The notes beneath the pieces are model-generated. The model made no database searches. It saw only the letters and a list, made by a program, of their open reading frames with translations, and was not told the origin of the DNA. The position numbers were made by a program, and so were the translations under genes. A DNA stretch of 12,005 nucleotides from Thermoleophilia bacterium (GTDB taxonomy: Bacteria > Actinomycetota > Thermoleophilia > Gaiellales > Gaiellaceae), in NCBI GenBank assembly GCA_014534295.1, contig JACVRU010000041.1:1-12005 (forward strand), written 5' to 3'. Within the stretch, counting starts at the first letter, position 1. Each line of letters opens with the position of its first letter. Below are positions 6,133-12,005 of the stretch, piece after piece.

Positions 6133-7640
6133 TGGCGGTCCTCGAGCAGAACCCGCTGCTGGAGGGGCTCGAGCTCGCGCGGACCCCGGAACCCTGCGCG
6201 CTCGTCATCTTCGGCGCCTCCGGCGACCTCACGCGCCGAAAGCTCTTCCCGGCGATCTACTCGCTCGCGTACCGCCAGCTGCTGCCCGCGCGCTTCGCGG
6301 TCGTCGGCGTCGCGCGCACGGAGTGGAGCGACGACGAGTTCCGCGACGACATGGAGAGCGCTGTCCGTGAGTTCGCCCGGGACGAGTTCCGCCAGGACGT
6401 CTGGGACACGCTCGCGCCCGGCGTCCGTTACGTCAGCACCGAGTTCGACAGCCCCGAGGGTGCCGACCGGCTCTCCGCCTGCCTGACGGAACTCGACGAG
6501 GAGCGCGGCACGCGCGGCAACCGCGTCTACTACCTCGCCGTCCCGCCGGACGTGTTCCGGCTGCTCGTCCGCCAGATCGGCGAGCAGCGTGCCGCCGAGG
6601 GGTGGACGCGGCTGATCGTCGAGAAGCCGTTCGGCTACGACCTCACCACGGCCCGCGAGCTGAACCAGGGCCTGCACGGGCACTTCGCGGAGGACGAGAT
6701 CTTCCGTATCGACCACTACCTCGGCAAGGAGACGGTCCAGAACGTGCTCGCGCTGCGCTTCGCGAACGGCATCTTCGAGCCGATCTGGAACCGCCAGTTC
6801 ATCGACCACGTCCAGATCACGGTCGGCGAGTCGCTCGGCGTCGAGCGCCGCGCCGGCTTCTACGAGCAGGCCGGGGCGATCCGGGACATCTTCCAGAACC
6901 ACCTGCTCCAGCTGCTCGCGGTGACCGCGATGGAGCCGCCGATCGACTTCACCGCCGAGTCGGTGCGGAACGAGAAGGTCAAGGTGCTGCGCGCAATGCA
7001 CACGCCCGGGCCGAAGCACATCGTCCGCGGCCAGTACGGCCGCGGCTTCGTCGACGGCGAGGACGTCCCCGCGTACCGCGACGAGGAGGGCGTCGCACCC
7101 GACTCGATGACCGAGACGTACGTGGCCGCGAAGCTCTTCCTGGACAACTGGCGCTGGGCCGACACGCCGTTCTACGTGCGTACGGGGAAGCGGCTGCCGC
7201 GGCGCGAGACGACCGTGGCGATCCAGTTCCAGCGCGCGCCGCACCCGCCGTTCGCGGAGATTGCGGGCGAGGGCCTGCGCCCGAACGTCCTGATCGTCCA
7301 CATCCAGCCAAACGAGGGCGTCTCCCTCGAGATCGGCGCCAAGGTGCCCGGTCACGGGATGCAGATCCGCACGGTGCACATGGACTTCCTCTACGGGGGC
7401 GCCTTCCGCACCGGCCTCCCGGAGGCCTACGAGCGCCTGATCCTCGATGCGATGCTCGGCGACGCGACCCTGTTCACGCGCAGCGACGAGATCGAGGAGC
7501 AGTGGGCGATCGTCGACCCGATCGTGGCGGCGTGGCGGCGTGACCGGCCCGTGTTCCCGAACTACGCGTCGGGCTCGTGGGGGCCGAAGGAGGCGAACGA
7601 CCTCCTCGAGCGCGACGGCCGCGCCTGGCGCACGCACTGA
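6132..7640 (+). CDS. zwf: Glucose-6-phosphate 1-dehydrogenase
   Basis: This is the first, usually rate-setting, enzyme of the oxidative pentose phosphate pathway; it makes 6-phosphogluconolactone and NADPH. The 502-residue product is full length. It has the nucleotide-binding GASGDLTRRK (residues 28-37), EKPFGYDL (164-171), and the active-site signature RIDHYLGKE (192-200) with the catalytic His-rich loop. Further conserved blocks are NRQFIDHVQITVGESLGVE, GAIRDIFQNHLLQLLA, and PFYVRTGKRLP near residue 350. ATG 6132 shares a base with the gnd stop. opcA follows with the same one-base TGATG overlap, so translation of all three is probably coupled. Confidence 0.98.
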   Translation: MAVLEQNPLLEGLELARTPEPCALVIFGASGDLTRRKLFPAIYSLAYRQLLPARFAVVGVARTEWSDDEFRDDMESAVREFARDEFRQDVWDTLAPGVRYVSTEFDSPEGADRLSACLTELDEERGTRGNRVYYLAVPPDVFRLLVRQIGEQRAAEGWTRLIVEKPFGYDLTTARELNQGLHGHFAEDEIFRIDHYLGKETVQNVLALRFANGIFEPIWNRQFIDHVQITVGESLGVERRAGFYEQAGAIRDIFQNHLLQLLAVTAMEPPIDFTAESVRNEKVKVLRAMHTPGPKHIVRGQYGRGFVDGEDVPAYRDEEGVAPDSMTETYVAAKLFLDNWRWADTPFYVRTGKRLPRRETTVAIQFQRAPHPPFAEIAGEGLRPNVLIVHIQPNEGVSLEIGAKVPGHGMQIRTVHMDFLYGGAFRTGLPEAYERLILDAMLGDATLFTRSDEIEEQWAIVDPIVAAWRRDRPVFPNYASGSWGPKEANDLLERDGRAWRTH

Positions 7641-8518
7641 TGGCCGCGACGATGGGGGTCGAGCGTTGGGAGGGGACGGACGTCAGCGTCGGCGAGATCG
7701 AGCGGCACCTCGCCGACCTCCGCTCCGCCGTCGACGAGGGCGGGATGATCAGGACGAGCGTGCTCACGCACCTGGCCTGGGTCCCGCCCGAATGGGAGGA
7801 GCGCGCCCTCGAGACGCTCGCCGGCATGGCCGAGCGCCACCCCTCTCGCACGATCGTGCTCGTCCCGCAGCCCGACGCCGGGGGCAACGGGATCGACGCC
7901 ACGCTCTGGCTGAACGCGTTCCCGCTCCCCGACTCCGGCAGGAGGGTCTGCAGCGAGGTGATCGAGCTCCGGCTGCGAGGGTCGCTCTGCCGGTCACCGG
8001 CCAGCATCGCCGCGCCGCTCCTGATCGCCGACCTGCCCGTCTTCCTCCGCTGGCGCGGGCAGCCGCCCTTCGGGCAGCAGCAGTTCGAGGAGCTCGTCGA
8101 CCTCGTCCAGCGGCTGATCGTGGACAGCACCGAGTGGCCGCGCCTCCCCGCCCCCTATGCCCAGCTGTCGGCGATCTTCCACCGGGCGGCGGTCTCCGAC
8201 ATCGCCTGGGCCAGGACGACCCGCTGGCGTCGCCAGCTCGCGTCGATGTGGCCCGAGATCGCCGGAGTCCGGAAGATCCGGGTCACGGGCACCGCGGCGC
8301 AGGCGCACCTGCTCGCCGGCTGGCTCCGCTCCCGGTTCGAGAAGCCCATCGGGCTGGAGCACGAGGACTCCGAGCGGCTGATCGGCGTCGAGCTCGACGG
8401 CGAGGCGGCGCCCTTCCCGCCCGGCGACCCGCCCCAGCCGAGCGACGTGCTCTCCGAGGAGCTCGACCGCTTCGGCCGCGACCCTGTCTACGAGGCGGCC
8501 GTCGGCGCCACCGTCTAG
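7640..8518 (+). CDS. opcA: Glucose-6-phosphate dehydrogenase assembly protein OpcA
   Basis: OpcA is a cyanobacterial and actinobacterial partner that promotes assembly and activation of Zwf. The 292-residue product begins MAATMGVERWEGTDVSVGEIE and has the family's conserved stretches: MIRTSVLTHLAWVP, RHPSRTIVLVPQPDAGG, the SPASIAAPLLIADLPVFLRWRG block, and LIVDSTEWP. ATG 7640 overlaps the zwf stop by one base; ATG 7652 in frame is a possible later start. It is the last gene of the operon: no pgl follows, although pgl often does in actinobacteria. It ends in TAG at 8516-8518, then 96 bp of intergenic DNA follow. Confidence 0.95.
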   Translation: MAATMGVERWEGTDVSVGEIERHLADLRSAVDEGGMIRTSVLTHLAWVPPEWEERALETLAGMAERHPSRTIVLVPQPDAGGNGIDATLWLNAFPLPDSGRRVCSEVIELRLRGSLCRSPASIAAPLLIADLPVFLRWRGQPPFGQQQFEELVDLVQRLIVDSTEWPRLPAPYAQLSAIFHRAAVSDIAWARTTRWRRQLASMWPEIAGVRKIRVTGTAAQAHLLAGWLRSRFEKPIGLEHEDSERLIGVELDGEAAPFPPGDPPQPSDVLSEELDRFGRDPVYEAAVGATV

Positions 8519-8532
8519 TCAGACCATGACGT

Positions 8533-8567
8533 CCCCCAAGATGCCGCTCACCAGGCGGTCGTAGGGG
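8533..8567. terminator. Possible weak two-part hairpin after opcA
   Basis: An inner stem pairs 8544-8547 (CCGC) with 8555-8558 (GCGG) around a seven-base loop. An outer stem can pair 8533-8536 (CCCC) with 8564-8567 (GGGG) across internal loops of seven and five bases. There is no T tract. It sits where the pentose phosphate operon should end, but random GC-rich DNA could produce it. Confidence 0.25.
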
Positions 8568-8589
8568 CGGCGTGACTCGTGTTTAGAAG

Positions 8590-8618
8590 CCATGGCGGGG
8601 GACAGTCCCCTGACATGG
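8590..8618. repeat. Symmetric palindrome overlapping the start of the small Cys-rich gene
   Basis: The core GGGGAC-A-GTCCCC (8598-8610) is a perfect inverted repeat around one base. Three bases outside it on each side are CCATG (8590-8594) and CATGG (8614-8618), extending the symmetry to 29 bp. The right arm contains the ATG start at 8615. It could be a dimeric regulator operator or a REP-type palindrome; cores like GGGGACAGTCCCC are, to my knowledge, found as dispersed repeats in some bacterial genomes. Only one copy occurs in this window. Confidence 0.7.
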
Positions 8619-8848
8619 CCGTTTGCGACGTCTGCGGAAACGACTACGACAAGTCCTTCCAGGTCACGATCGGGGGGCAGACGCACACGTTCGACAGCTT
8701 CGAGTGCGCCATTCACGCCGTGGCGCCCGTCTGCGAGCACTGCGGCTGCCGGGTGATCGGCCACGGCGTGGAGTCCGACGGGCGCATCTTCTGCTGCGCC
8801 CACTGCGCCGGGCAGTCGGGCATCCCCGAGCTCCGCGACCGCGTCTAG
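8615..8848 (+). CDS. Small Cys-rich metal-binding protein (metallothionein/zinc-ribbon-like)
   Basis: The 77-residue product has nine cysteines (4, 7, 31, 40, 43, 45, 60, 61, 64) and several histidines. It starts with CDVCGNDYDKSF, then a strand region TIGGQTHTFDSFECAIHA, and a second half CEHCGCRVIGHGVESDGRIFCCAHCA. The second half resembles the CxxCxC...CxxxC pattern of prokaryotic metallothioneins; the first CxxC may form a zinc ribbon with Cys31. A role in zinc binding or metal storage is inferred and unproven. ATG 8615 is used because the conserved CxxC follows at once; GTG 8579 upstream in frame would read through the palindrome. No Shine-Dalgarno is seen. The stop TAG shares CTAG with the stop of the converging amidase. 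Confidence 0.8.
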   Translation: MAVCDVCGNDYDKSFQVTIGGQTHTFDSFECAIHAVAPVCEHCGCRVIGHGVESDGRIFCCAHCAGQSGIPELRDRV

Positions 8849-9918
8849 CGCGCCGCGCGCTCGAGCGCCGCTTCGAGGAGCCCGCCGGCAGCGAGGACGA
8901 GGCCGTCGGCCCCGGGCCGGCCGACCAGCTGCACCGAGGCCGGGAGGCCCTCCTCGGCGAGCCCGCAGGGGAGCGCCAGCACGGGCCAGCCCAGGAGGTT
9001 GAACGGGAACGTGAACCGGATCGTCTGCTCGCGGATGTCGAGCTCGTCCATGCCCTCCGCGAGGGCGACGAACGCGGTTGCGGGCGTCAGCAGCAGGTGG
9101 AAGCCCTCCATCGCCTCGAGGCAGCGCTCGCGATAGAGCTCGCGCTCGCGCCGGCTCGCCTCCGCCTCGGCGTCGGTCACGGCGAGGCAGCGCTCGACCT
9201 TGAGCCGCACGTTCTCCCCGTACAGCGACCCGTGCTCGCGGAAGAGCTCCCGGTGGACGCCCGCGACCTCGTGCATGAAGAGGCGGTCCTGCCAGGCCGG
9301 CAGCGGGAACGCGACCGGGCGCGGGTCGCTGAAGCGCTCGGAGGCGGCCGCGACGCGCGTCCGGACCAGCGGCTCCGCCAGCTCGGTCCACGCGACGCCG
9401 AGCGCGACCTCCTCCAACGACTCGAGCCGCACCGGCTCGAAGGCCGCCAGGGCGGACAGCATCGCCTCGCACTCGCCGACCGACCGGGCCATCGGGCCGG
9501 CGTGGTCGAAGCTCGGCGCGAGCGGGAAGCAGCCGTCCAGCGGGACGAGGCCGTAGGTGGGCTTGAAGCCCACGACGCCGCACCAGGAGGCCGGGATCCG
9601 GATCGATCCGCCGGAGTCGGTGCCGAGGGCTGCGTCCGCGAGCCCGGCGGCGAGGGCGGCCGCCGAGCCGCCGCTCGAACCTCCTGCCAGCCGCCCGGGC
9701 GCCAGCGGGTTCGGCACCGTCCCGAAGTGCGGGTTCTGGGACGTGATGCCGTAGGCGAACTCGTGCAGGTTCGTCTTGCCCACGTTCGCGTACCCGGCCG
9801 CCTCGAGCCGCGCGACCGCCGTCGCAGTCCGCTCCGGCACGCGGTCGCGAAAGATCGCCGAGCCGTAGGTGGTGACGAGCCCGGCGGTGTCGAAGAGATC
9901 CTTGACGGCGAGCGGCAC
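8845..9918 (-). CDS. Amidase-signature family hydrolase
   Basis: Amidase-signature enzymes hydrolyse amides (GatA, acylamidases, allophanate hydrolase and others) with a Ser-cisSer-Lys triad. All three parts are visible: Lys6 in PLAVKDLFDTAG, the GGSSGGSAAALAAG loop (79-92), and the nucleophile Ser105 in GTDSGGSIRIPASWCGVVGFKPT. VGKTNLHEFAYG (47-58) and the substrate-side SFDHAGPMARSV are also typical. The substrate cannot be told. At 357 residues it lacks the usual 50-80 residues before the catalytic Lys. GTG 9918 is the only standard start near; upstream in frame there is no ATG, GTG or TTG back to 10080. A CTG at 9957, overlapping the stop of the preceding small gene (CTGA), would add LIFLARPEAPSEG and may be the true start. 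Without gatB and gatC neighbours, GatA is unlikely. Confidence 0.87.
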   Translation of the reverse strand: MPLAVKDLFDTAGLVTTYGSAIFRDRVPERTATAVARLEAAGYANVGKTNLHEFAYGITSQNPHFGTVPNPLAPGRLAGGSSGGSAAALAAGLADAALGTDSGGSIRIPASWCGVVGFKPTYGLVPLDGCFPLAPSFDHAGPMARSVGECEAMLSALAAFEPVRLESLEEVALGVAWTELAEPLVRTRVAAASERFSDPRPVAFPLPAWQDRLFMHEVAGVHRELFREHGSLYGENVRLKVERCLAVTDAEAEASRRERELYRERCLEAMEGFHLLLTPATAFVALAEGMDELDIREQTIRFTFPFNLLGWPVLALPCGLAEEGLPASVQLVGRPGADGLVLAAGGLLEAALERAAR

Positions 9919-9953
9919 CCCCTCGCTGGGCGCCTCGGGCCGCGCGAGGAAGA

Positions 9954-10082
9954 TCAGCCCGCGACCCAGAGGTAGACGAACGCGACGGCGACCGTGCCCG
10001 CGAACAGGAGCACGAAGACGCCGAAGAGCGCCCAGCCGAGGATCAGGTTCTTGCGTTCGGTCTGGGGATCGATCTCGAGCAT
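9954..10082 (-). CDS. Small single-pass membrane protein of the cytochrome oxidase cluster
   Basis: A 42-residue product begins MLEIDPQTERKNLILGW, a charged cytoplasmic-looking N terminus, followed by one hydrophobic helix (about residues 18-41) ending VYLWVAG. I do not recognise a named family. ATG 10082 shares one base with the ctaB stop (TGATG), and the stop abuts the amidase, so it looks translated with ctaB. By position it may be a small oxidase subunit or assembly factor; that is inference. It is too short for many gene finders, which may instead read the longer antisense-type frame that contains it. Confidence 0.65.
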   Translation of the reverse strand: MLEIDPQTERKNLILGWALFGVFVLLFAGTVAVAFVYLWVAG

Positions 10083-11263
10083 CAGACGACGGGGTCGACG
10101 GCCATGGCGACGAAGAGCAGGGCGAGGTAGGCGAGCGAGTAGTGGAACGTAAGCGCGGCGAGGCGCGGGGTCGCGTGCGTCCGCAGCCGCCAGGCGAGCC
10201 AGAGGAAGCCGGCGCCGAGCGCCGCAGCCGCCCCCAGGTAGAACCAGCCGAAGACGGGCACGAGCGTGAGCGCGACGAGCGCGGTCGTGTAGAGCAGGAT
10301 CTGCCGGGTCGTGGCGCGCTCTCCCTTGACGACGGGGAGCATCGGCACCTGCGCCGCCTCGTACTCGCGCCGGATCAGCAGCGCCAGCGCCCAGAAGTGC
10401 GGCGGCGTCCACACGAAGACCACAGCGAACAGGAAGAGCGCGGTCAGGGTCAGGTCGCCGGTCGCGGCCGCGTAGCCGACGAGGGGCGGCACCGCCCCCG
10501 CCGCGCCCCCGATGACGATGTTCTGGGGCGTCCAGCGCTTCAGCCAGCGCGTGTAGACGAGCACGTAGAAGAGGTTCCCGACGAGCGCGAGCGCGGCCGT
10601 CAGCGGGTTGACCAGGGCGGTCAGGAGCACGAAGGAGAGCGCCGAGAGCGCGAGCCCGAACTCGAGCCCGCGCGAGGGGGCCACGCGGCCGGCGGCGACC
10701 GGCCGCCGCTCCGTCCGCTTCCCCATCAGGCGGTCGATGTCGCGGTCGAGGACGTGGTTGAGGGCGCTCGCGCCGCCGCAGGCGAGCGCCAGGCCGAGCA
10801 GCATCGCGGCCAGTCTTCCGAGCGGCGGCACGCCGGCCGCGCCGACGAACATCCCCGCGCCGCCGGTCAGGAGCAGGAGCGACATGATCCGCGGTTTCGT
10901 CAGCGTCACGTAGTCGCGCCACGCCGACCGACTTGGTGGCTCTGAGCCACTAAGTCTGAAGGCCTGCACACAGGACACGGCCGTTGCCGCGAGGGCAGCT
11001 GCCGCGAGCCCGACGTGGAGGGGCTCCGACCACCAGCTCGCCAGCGCGGCGTGGAAGAGCGCCAGCGCTGCGAGGCTGGGCGCGACGAGCGGCCGGTGCG
11101 CCAGCAGCGCCGCGACGGCGACTGCGACCAGCGGCGGCACGACCACGAGCGCCAGCGCCCGGTGCGCGAGCCCGGTGCCGCCGGAGGCCACGACCACGGC
11201 GACGCCGGCCGCGCCGCCCAGCGCGGTCAGCCGCAGCCAGGGACCGGGGCTAGCGCCGCGCAC
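10082..11263 (-). CDS. ctaB: Protoheme IX farnesyltransferase (heme O synthase) with half-size heme A synthase-like N-terminal domain
   Basis: CtaB farnesylates heme B to heme O, needed for aa3/bo3-type oxidases such as the adjacent CtaD. Residues 116-393 are a full CtaB: YVTLTKPRIMSLLL, the polyprenyl-binding NHVLDRDIDRLMGKRTERRPVAAGR (NxxxDxxxD at 169-177), RWTPQNIVIGGAAGAVPPLVGY and WTPPHFWALAL. Residues 1-102 are extra: four hydrophobic helices with His34 (AHR at the start of helix 2) and His83 (LH at the start of helix 4). This is the spacing of one half of CtaA/COX15. A linker (103-114) joins them. GTG 11263 overlaps the ctaD end by 14 nt and has a good GGAGG six bases upstream. An internal CtaB-only start is possible (GTG at Val119) but would clip the LTKPR region. 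Confidence 0.92.
   Translation of the reverse strand: MRGASPGPWLRLTALGGAAGVAVVVASGGTGLAHRALALVVVPPLVAVAVAALLAHRPLVAPSLAALALFHAALASWWSEPLHVGLAAAALAATAVSCVQAFRLSGSEPPSRSAWRDYVTLTKPRIMSLLLLTGGAGMFVGAAGVPPLGRLAAMLLGLALACGGASALNHVLDRDIDRLMGKRTERRPVAAGRVAPSRGLEFGLALSALSFVLLTALVNPLTAALALVGNLFYVLVYTRWLKRWTPQNIVIGGAAGAVPPLVGYAAATGDLTLTALFLFAVVFVWTPPHFWALALLIRREYEAAQVPMLPVVKGERATTRQILLYTTALVALTLVPVFGWFYLGAAAALGAGFLWLAWRLRTHATPRLAALTFHYSLAYLALLFVAMAVDPVV
10931..10955. repeat. Hairpin palindrome inside ctaB at the domain junction
   Basis: ACTTGGTGGCT (10931-10941) and AGCCACTAAGT (10945-10955) are inverted repeats of 11 bases with one mismatch around the loop CTG. The hairpin encodes residues 103-111 of the CtaB fusion, the linker between the two domains. 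Codons here are mostly A/T-ending (AGA, CTT, AGT, TCA, CCA, CCA, AGT), unlike the rest of the gene. It looks like an inserted palindromic element tolerated in a linker. Its copy number elsewhere is unknown. Confidence 0.7.
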
Positions 11264-12005
11264 TGCCCTCCTCCAGCTTCCGCCGCAGGTCGCGAAGCGG
11301 CCGCGCGCTCGTCACGTAGGGGACGCGGTCGAAGTTGTGCGGGGGCGGCGGCGAGGTCGTGTACCACTCGAGCGTGTCGGCGAGCCAGGGGTCGTTCCCC
11401 GCGCGCCGGCCCTTCCTCGCCTTCAGGATCGCGAAGAAGACGAGCAGCAGCCCGACGCCGAGGATGTAGGAGCCGATCGACGAGATCAGGTTGTACGTGT
11501 TGTAGAGCGGCTCGTCGGGATACGTGTACGTCCGGCGCTGCATTCCGAGCAGCCCCAGCAGGTGCTGCGGCTGGAAGGCGACGTTGAAGCCGACGAAGAC
11601 CAGGATGAACGAGAGCCGGCCGATCCGCTCGTCGAGCAGCCGCCCGAAGATCTTCGGCCACCAGTAGAAGATCGCCGCCAGCAGGGCGAATAGCGCGCCG
11701 CCCATCAGCACGTAGTGGAAGTGCGCGACGACGAAGTAGGTGTCGCTTGCGTGGATGTCGATCGGAATCGAGCCCAGGTAGATCCCCGAGAGCCCGCCGA
11801 TCACGAACATCGAGACGAAACCGAGCGCGAACAGCATCGGCGTCGTGAAGTGGAGCTTGCCCTCCCATAAGGTCGCTAGCCAGCTGAACACCTTGATGCC
11901 GGTCGGTACCGCGATCAGCAGCGTCGTGATCATCATCGGTACGCGGAGCCACGACGCCATCCCCGAGACGAACATGTGGTGCGCCCACACCGAGAAGCCG
12001 AGCAC
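11250..12005 (-). CDS. ctaD: Cytochrome c oxidase subunit I, C-terminal 251 residues (5' part outside window)
   Basis: Subunit I of heme-copper oxidase holds the heme a / heme a3-CuB centre and reduces oxygen while pumping protons. The visible part starts with GFSVWAHHMFVSGM, the two CuB histidines at fragment residues 9-10. VPTGIKVFSW carries the K-channel lysine (38), and IDIHASDTYFVVAHFHYVL carries the heme a3 and heme a ligands His95 and His97. About six hydrophobic helices follow, then a Pro-rich tail TSPPPPHNFDRVPYV and a basic C terminus. It resembles the A-type family of aa3 oxidases. The frame is open at the window edge, so the start lies beyond 12005. ctaB overlaps its last 14 nt, so the two are probably one transcript. 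Confidence 0.96.
   Translation of the reverse strand: MLGFSVWAHHMFVSGMASWLRVPMMITTLLIAVPTGIKVFSWLATLWEGKLHFTTPMLFALGFVSMFVIGGLSGIYLGSIPIDIHASDTYFVVAHFHYVLMGGALFALLAAIFYWWPKIFGRLLDERIGRLSFILVFVGFNVAFQPQHLLGLLGMQRRTYTYPDEPLYNTYNLISSIGSYILGVGLLLVFFAILKARKGRRAGNDPWLADTLEWYTTSPPPPHNFDRVPYVTSARPLRDLRRKLEEGSARR
11270..11274 (-). promoter_or_regulatory. Shine-Dalgarno of ctaB
   Basis: GGAGG lies six bases before the GTG start at 11263, within the last codons of ctaD. It is one of the few clear Shine-Dalgarno sites in the window and supports the upstream GTG start, which includes the N-terminal extension. Confidence 0.7.

Noticed and set aside
8519..8594. A 24-codon minus-strand frame (starts MASKHESRRPYDRL) between opcA and the Cys-rich gene
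   Set aside because: It is very short, has no ribosome site and no family I recognise. Its start lies in the palindrome; it could be a remnant of a mobile element but cannot be supported.
9954..10922. A 322-residue minus-strand frame covering most of ctaB
   Set aside because: Only its last 42 codons (9954-10082) look like a protein; the rest is an out-of-frame shadow of ctaB.

Overview
This is a high-GC, densely packed chromosomal segment with strong GC-ending codon bias. OpcA beside Zwf, the actinobacterial style of the enzymes, GTG starts and apparently leaderless promoters suggest a member of the Actinobacteriota, probably of the Thermoleophilia (Solirubrobacterales/Gaiellales) type. The placement is inference; there is no rRNA here to confirm it.

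Positions 1-8518 hold a carbon and NADPH module. A transketolase (partial, minus strand) diverges from a tightly packed plus-strand operon: rpiB, tal, ccdA, a thioredoxin-like lipoprotein, pgi, gnd, zwf and opcA. Junctions are 1-8 nt overlaps or gaps, with one 68-nt overlap, so co-transcription is likely. Together these genes give most of the oxidative and non-oxidative pentose phosphate pathway plus glucose-6-phosphate isomerase. 6-phosphogluconolactonase (pgl) and ribulose-5-phosphate epimerase are not in the window.

The most interesting object lies inside this operon. Positions 3474-4001 form one reading frame interrupted only by an in-frame TGA at 3663-3665. That TGA stands where the first cysteine of a thioredoxin CxxC motif would be, giving U-G-T-C. 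A compact hairpin with the geometry of a bacterial SECIS follows at once, and codon usage departs from the gene's norm exactly across it. I read this as a candidate selenocysteine-containing, membrane-anchored extracytoplasmic thioredoxin, paired with the thiol-disulfide transporter CcdA encoded just upstream. The pair sits between tal and pgi, two enzymes that are often fused in other bacteria.

Positions 8519-8614 are intergenic and hold a possible weak hairpin and a striking palindrome that overlaps the start of a small cysteine-rich metal-binding protein (8615-8848). That gene meets an amidase-signature enzyme tail to tail, sharing CTAG in the two stop codons.

From 9954 to 12005, on the minus strand, lies part of a cytochrome oxidase cluster: ctaD (C-terminal part only), ctaB and a 42-residue membrane protein, followed by the amidase. 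CtaB carries an N-terminal four-helix extension that looks like a half-size heme A synthase. A palindrome with foreign-looking codons sits exactly at the junction of the two domains.
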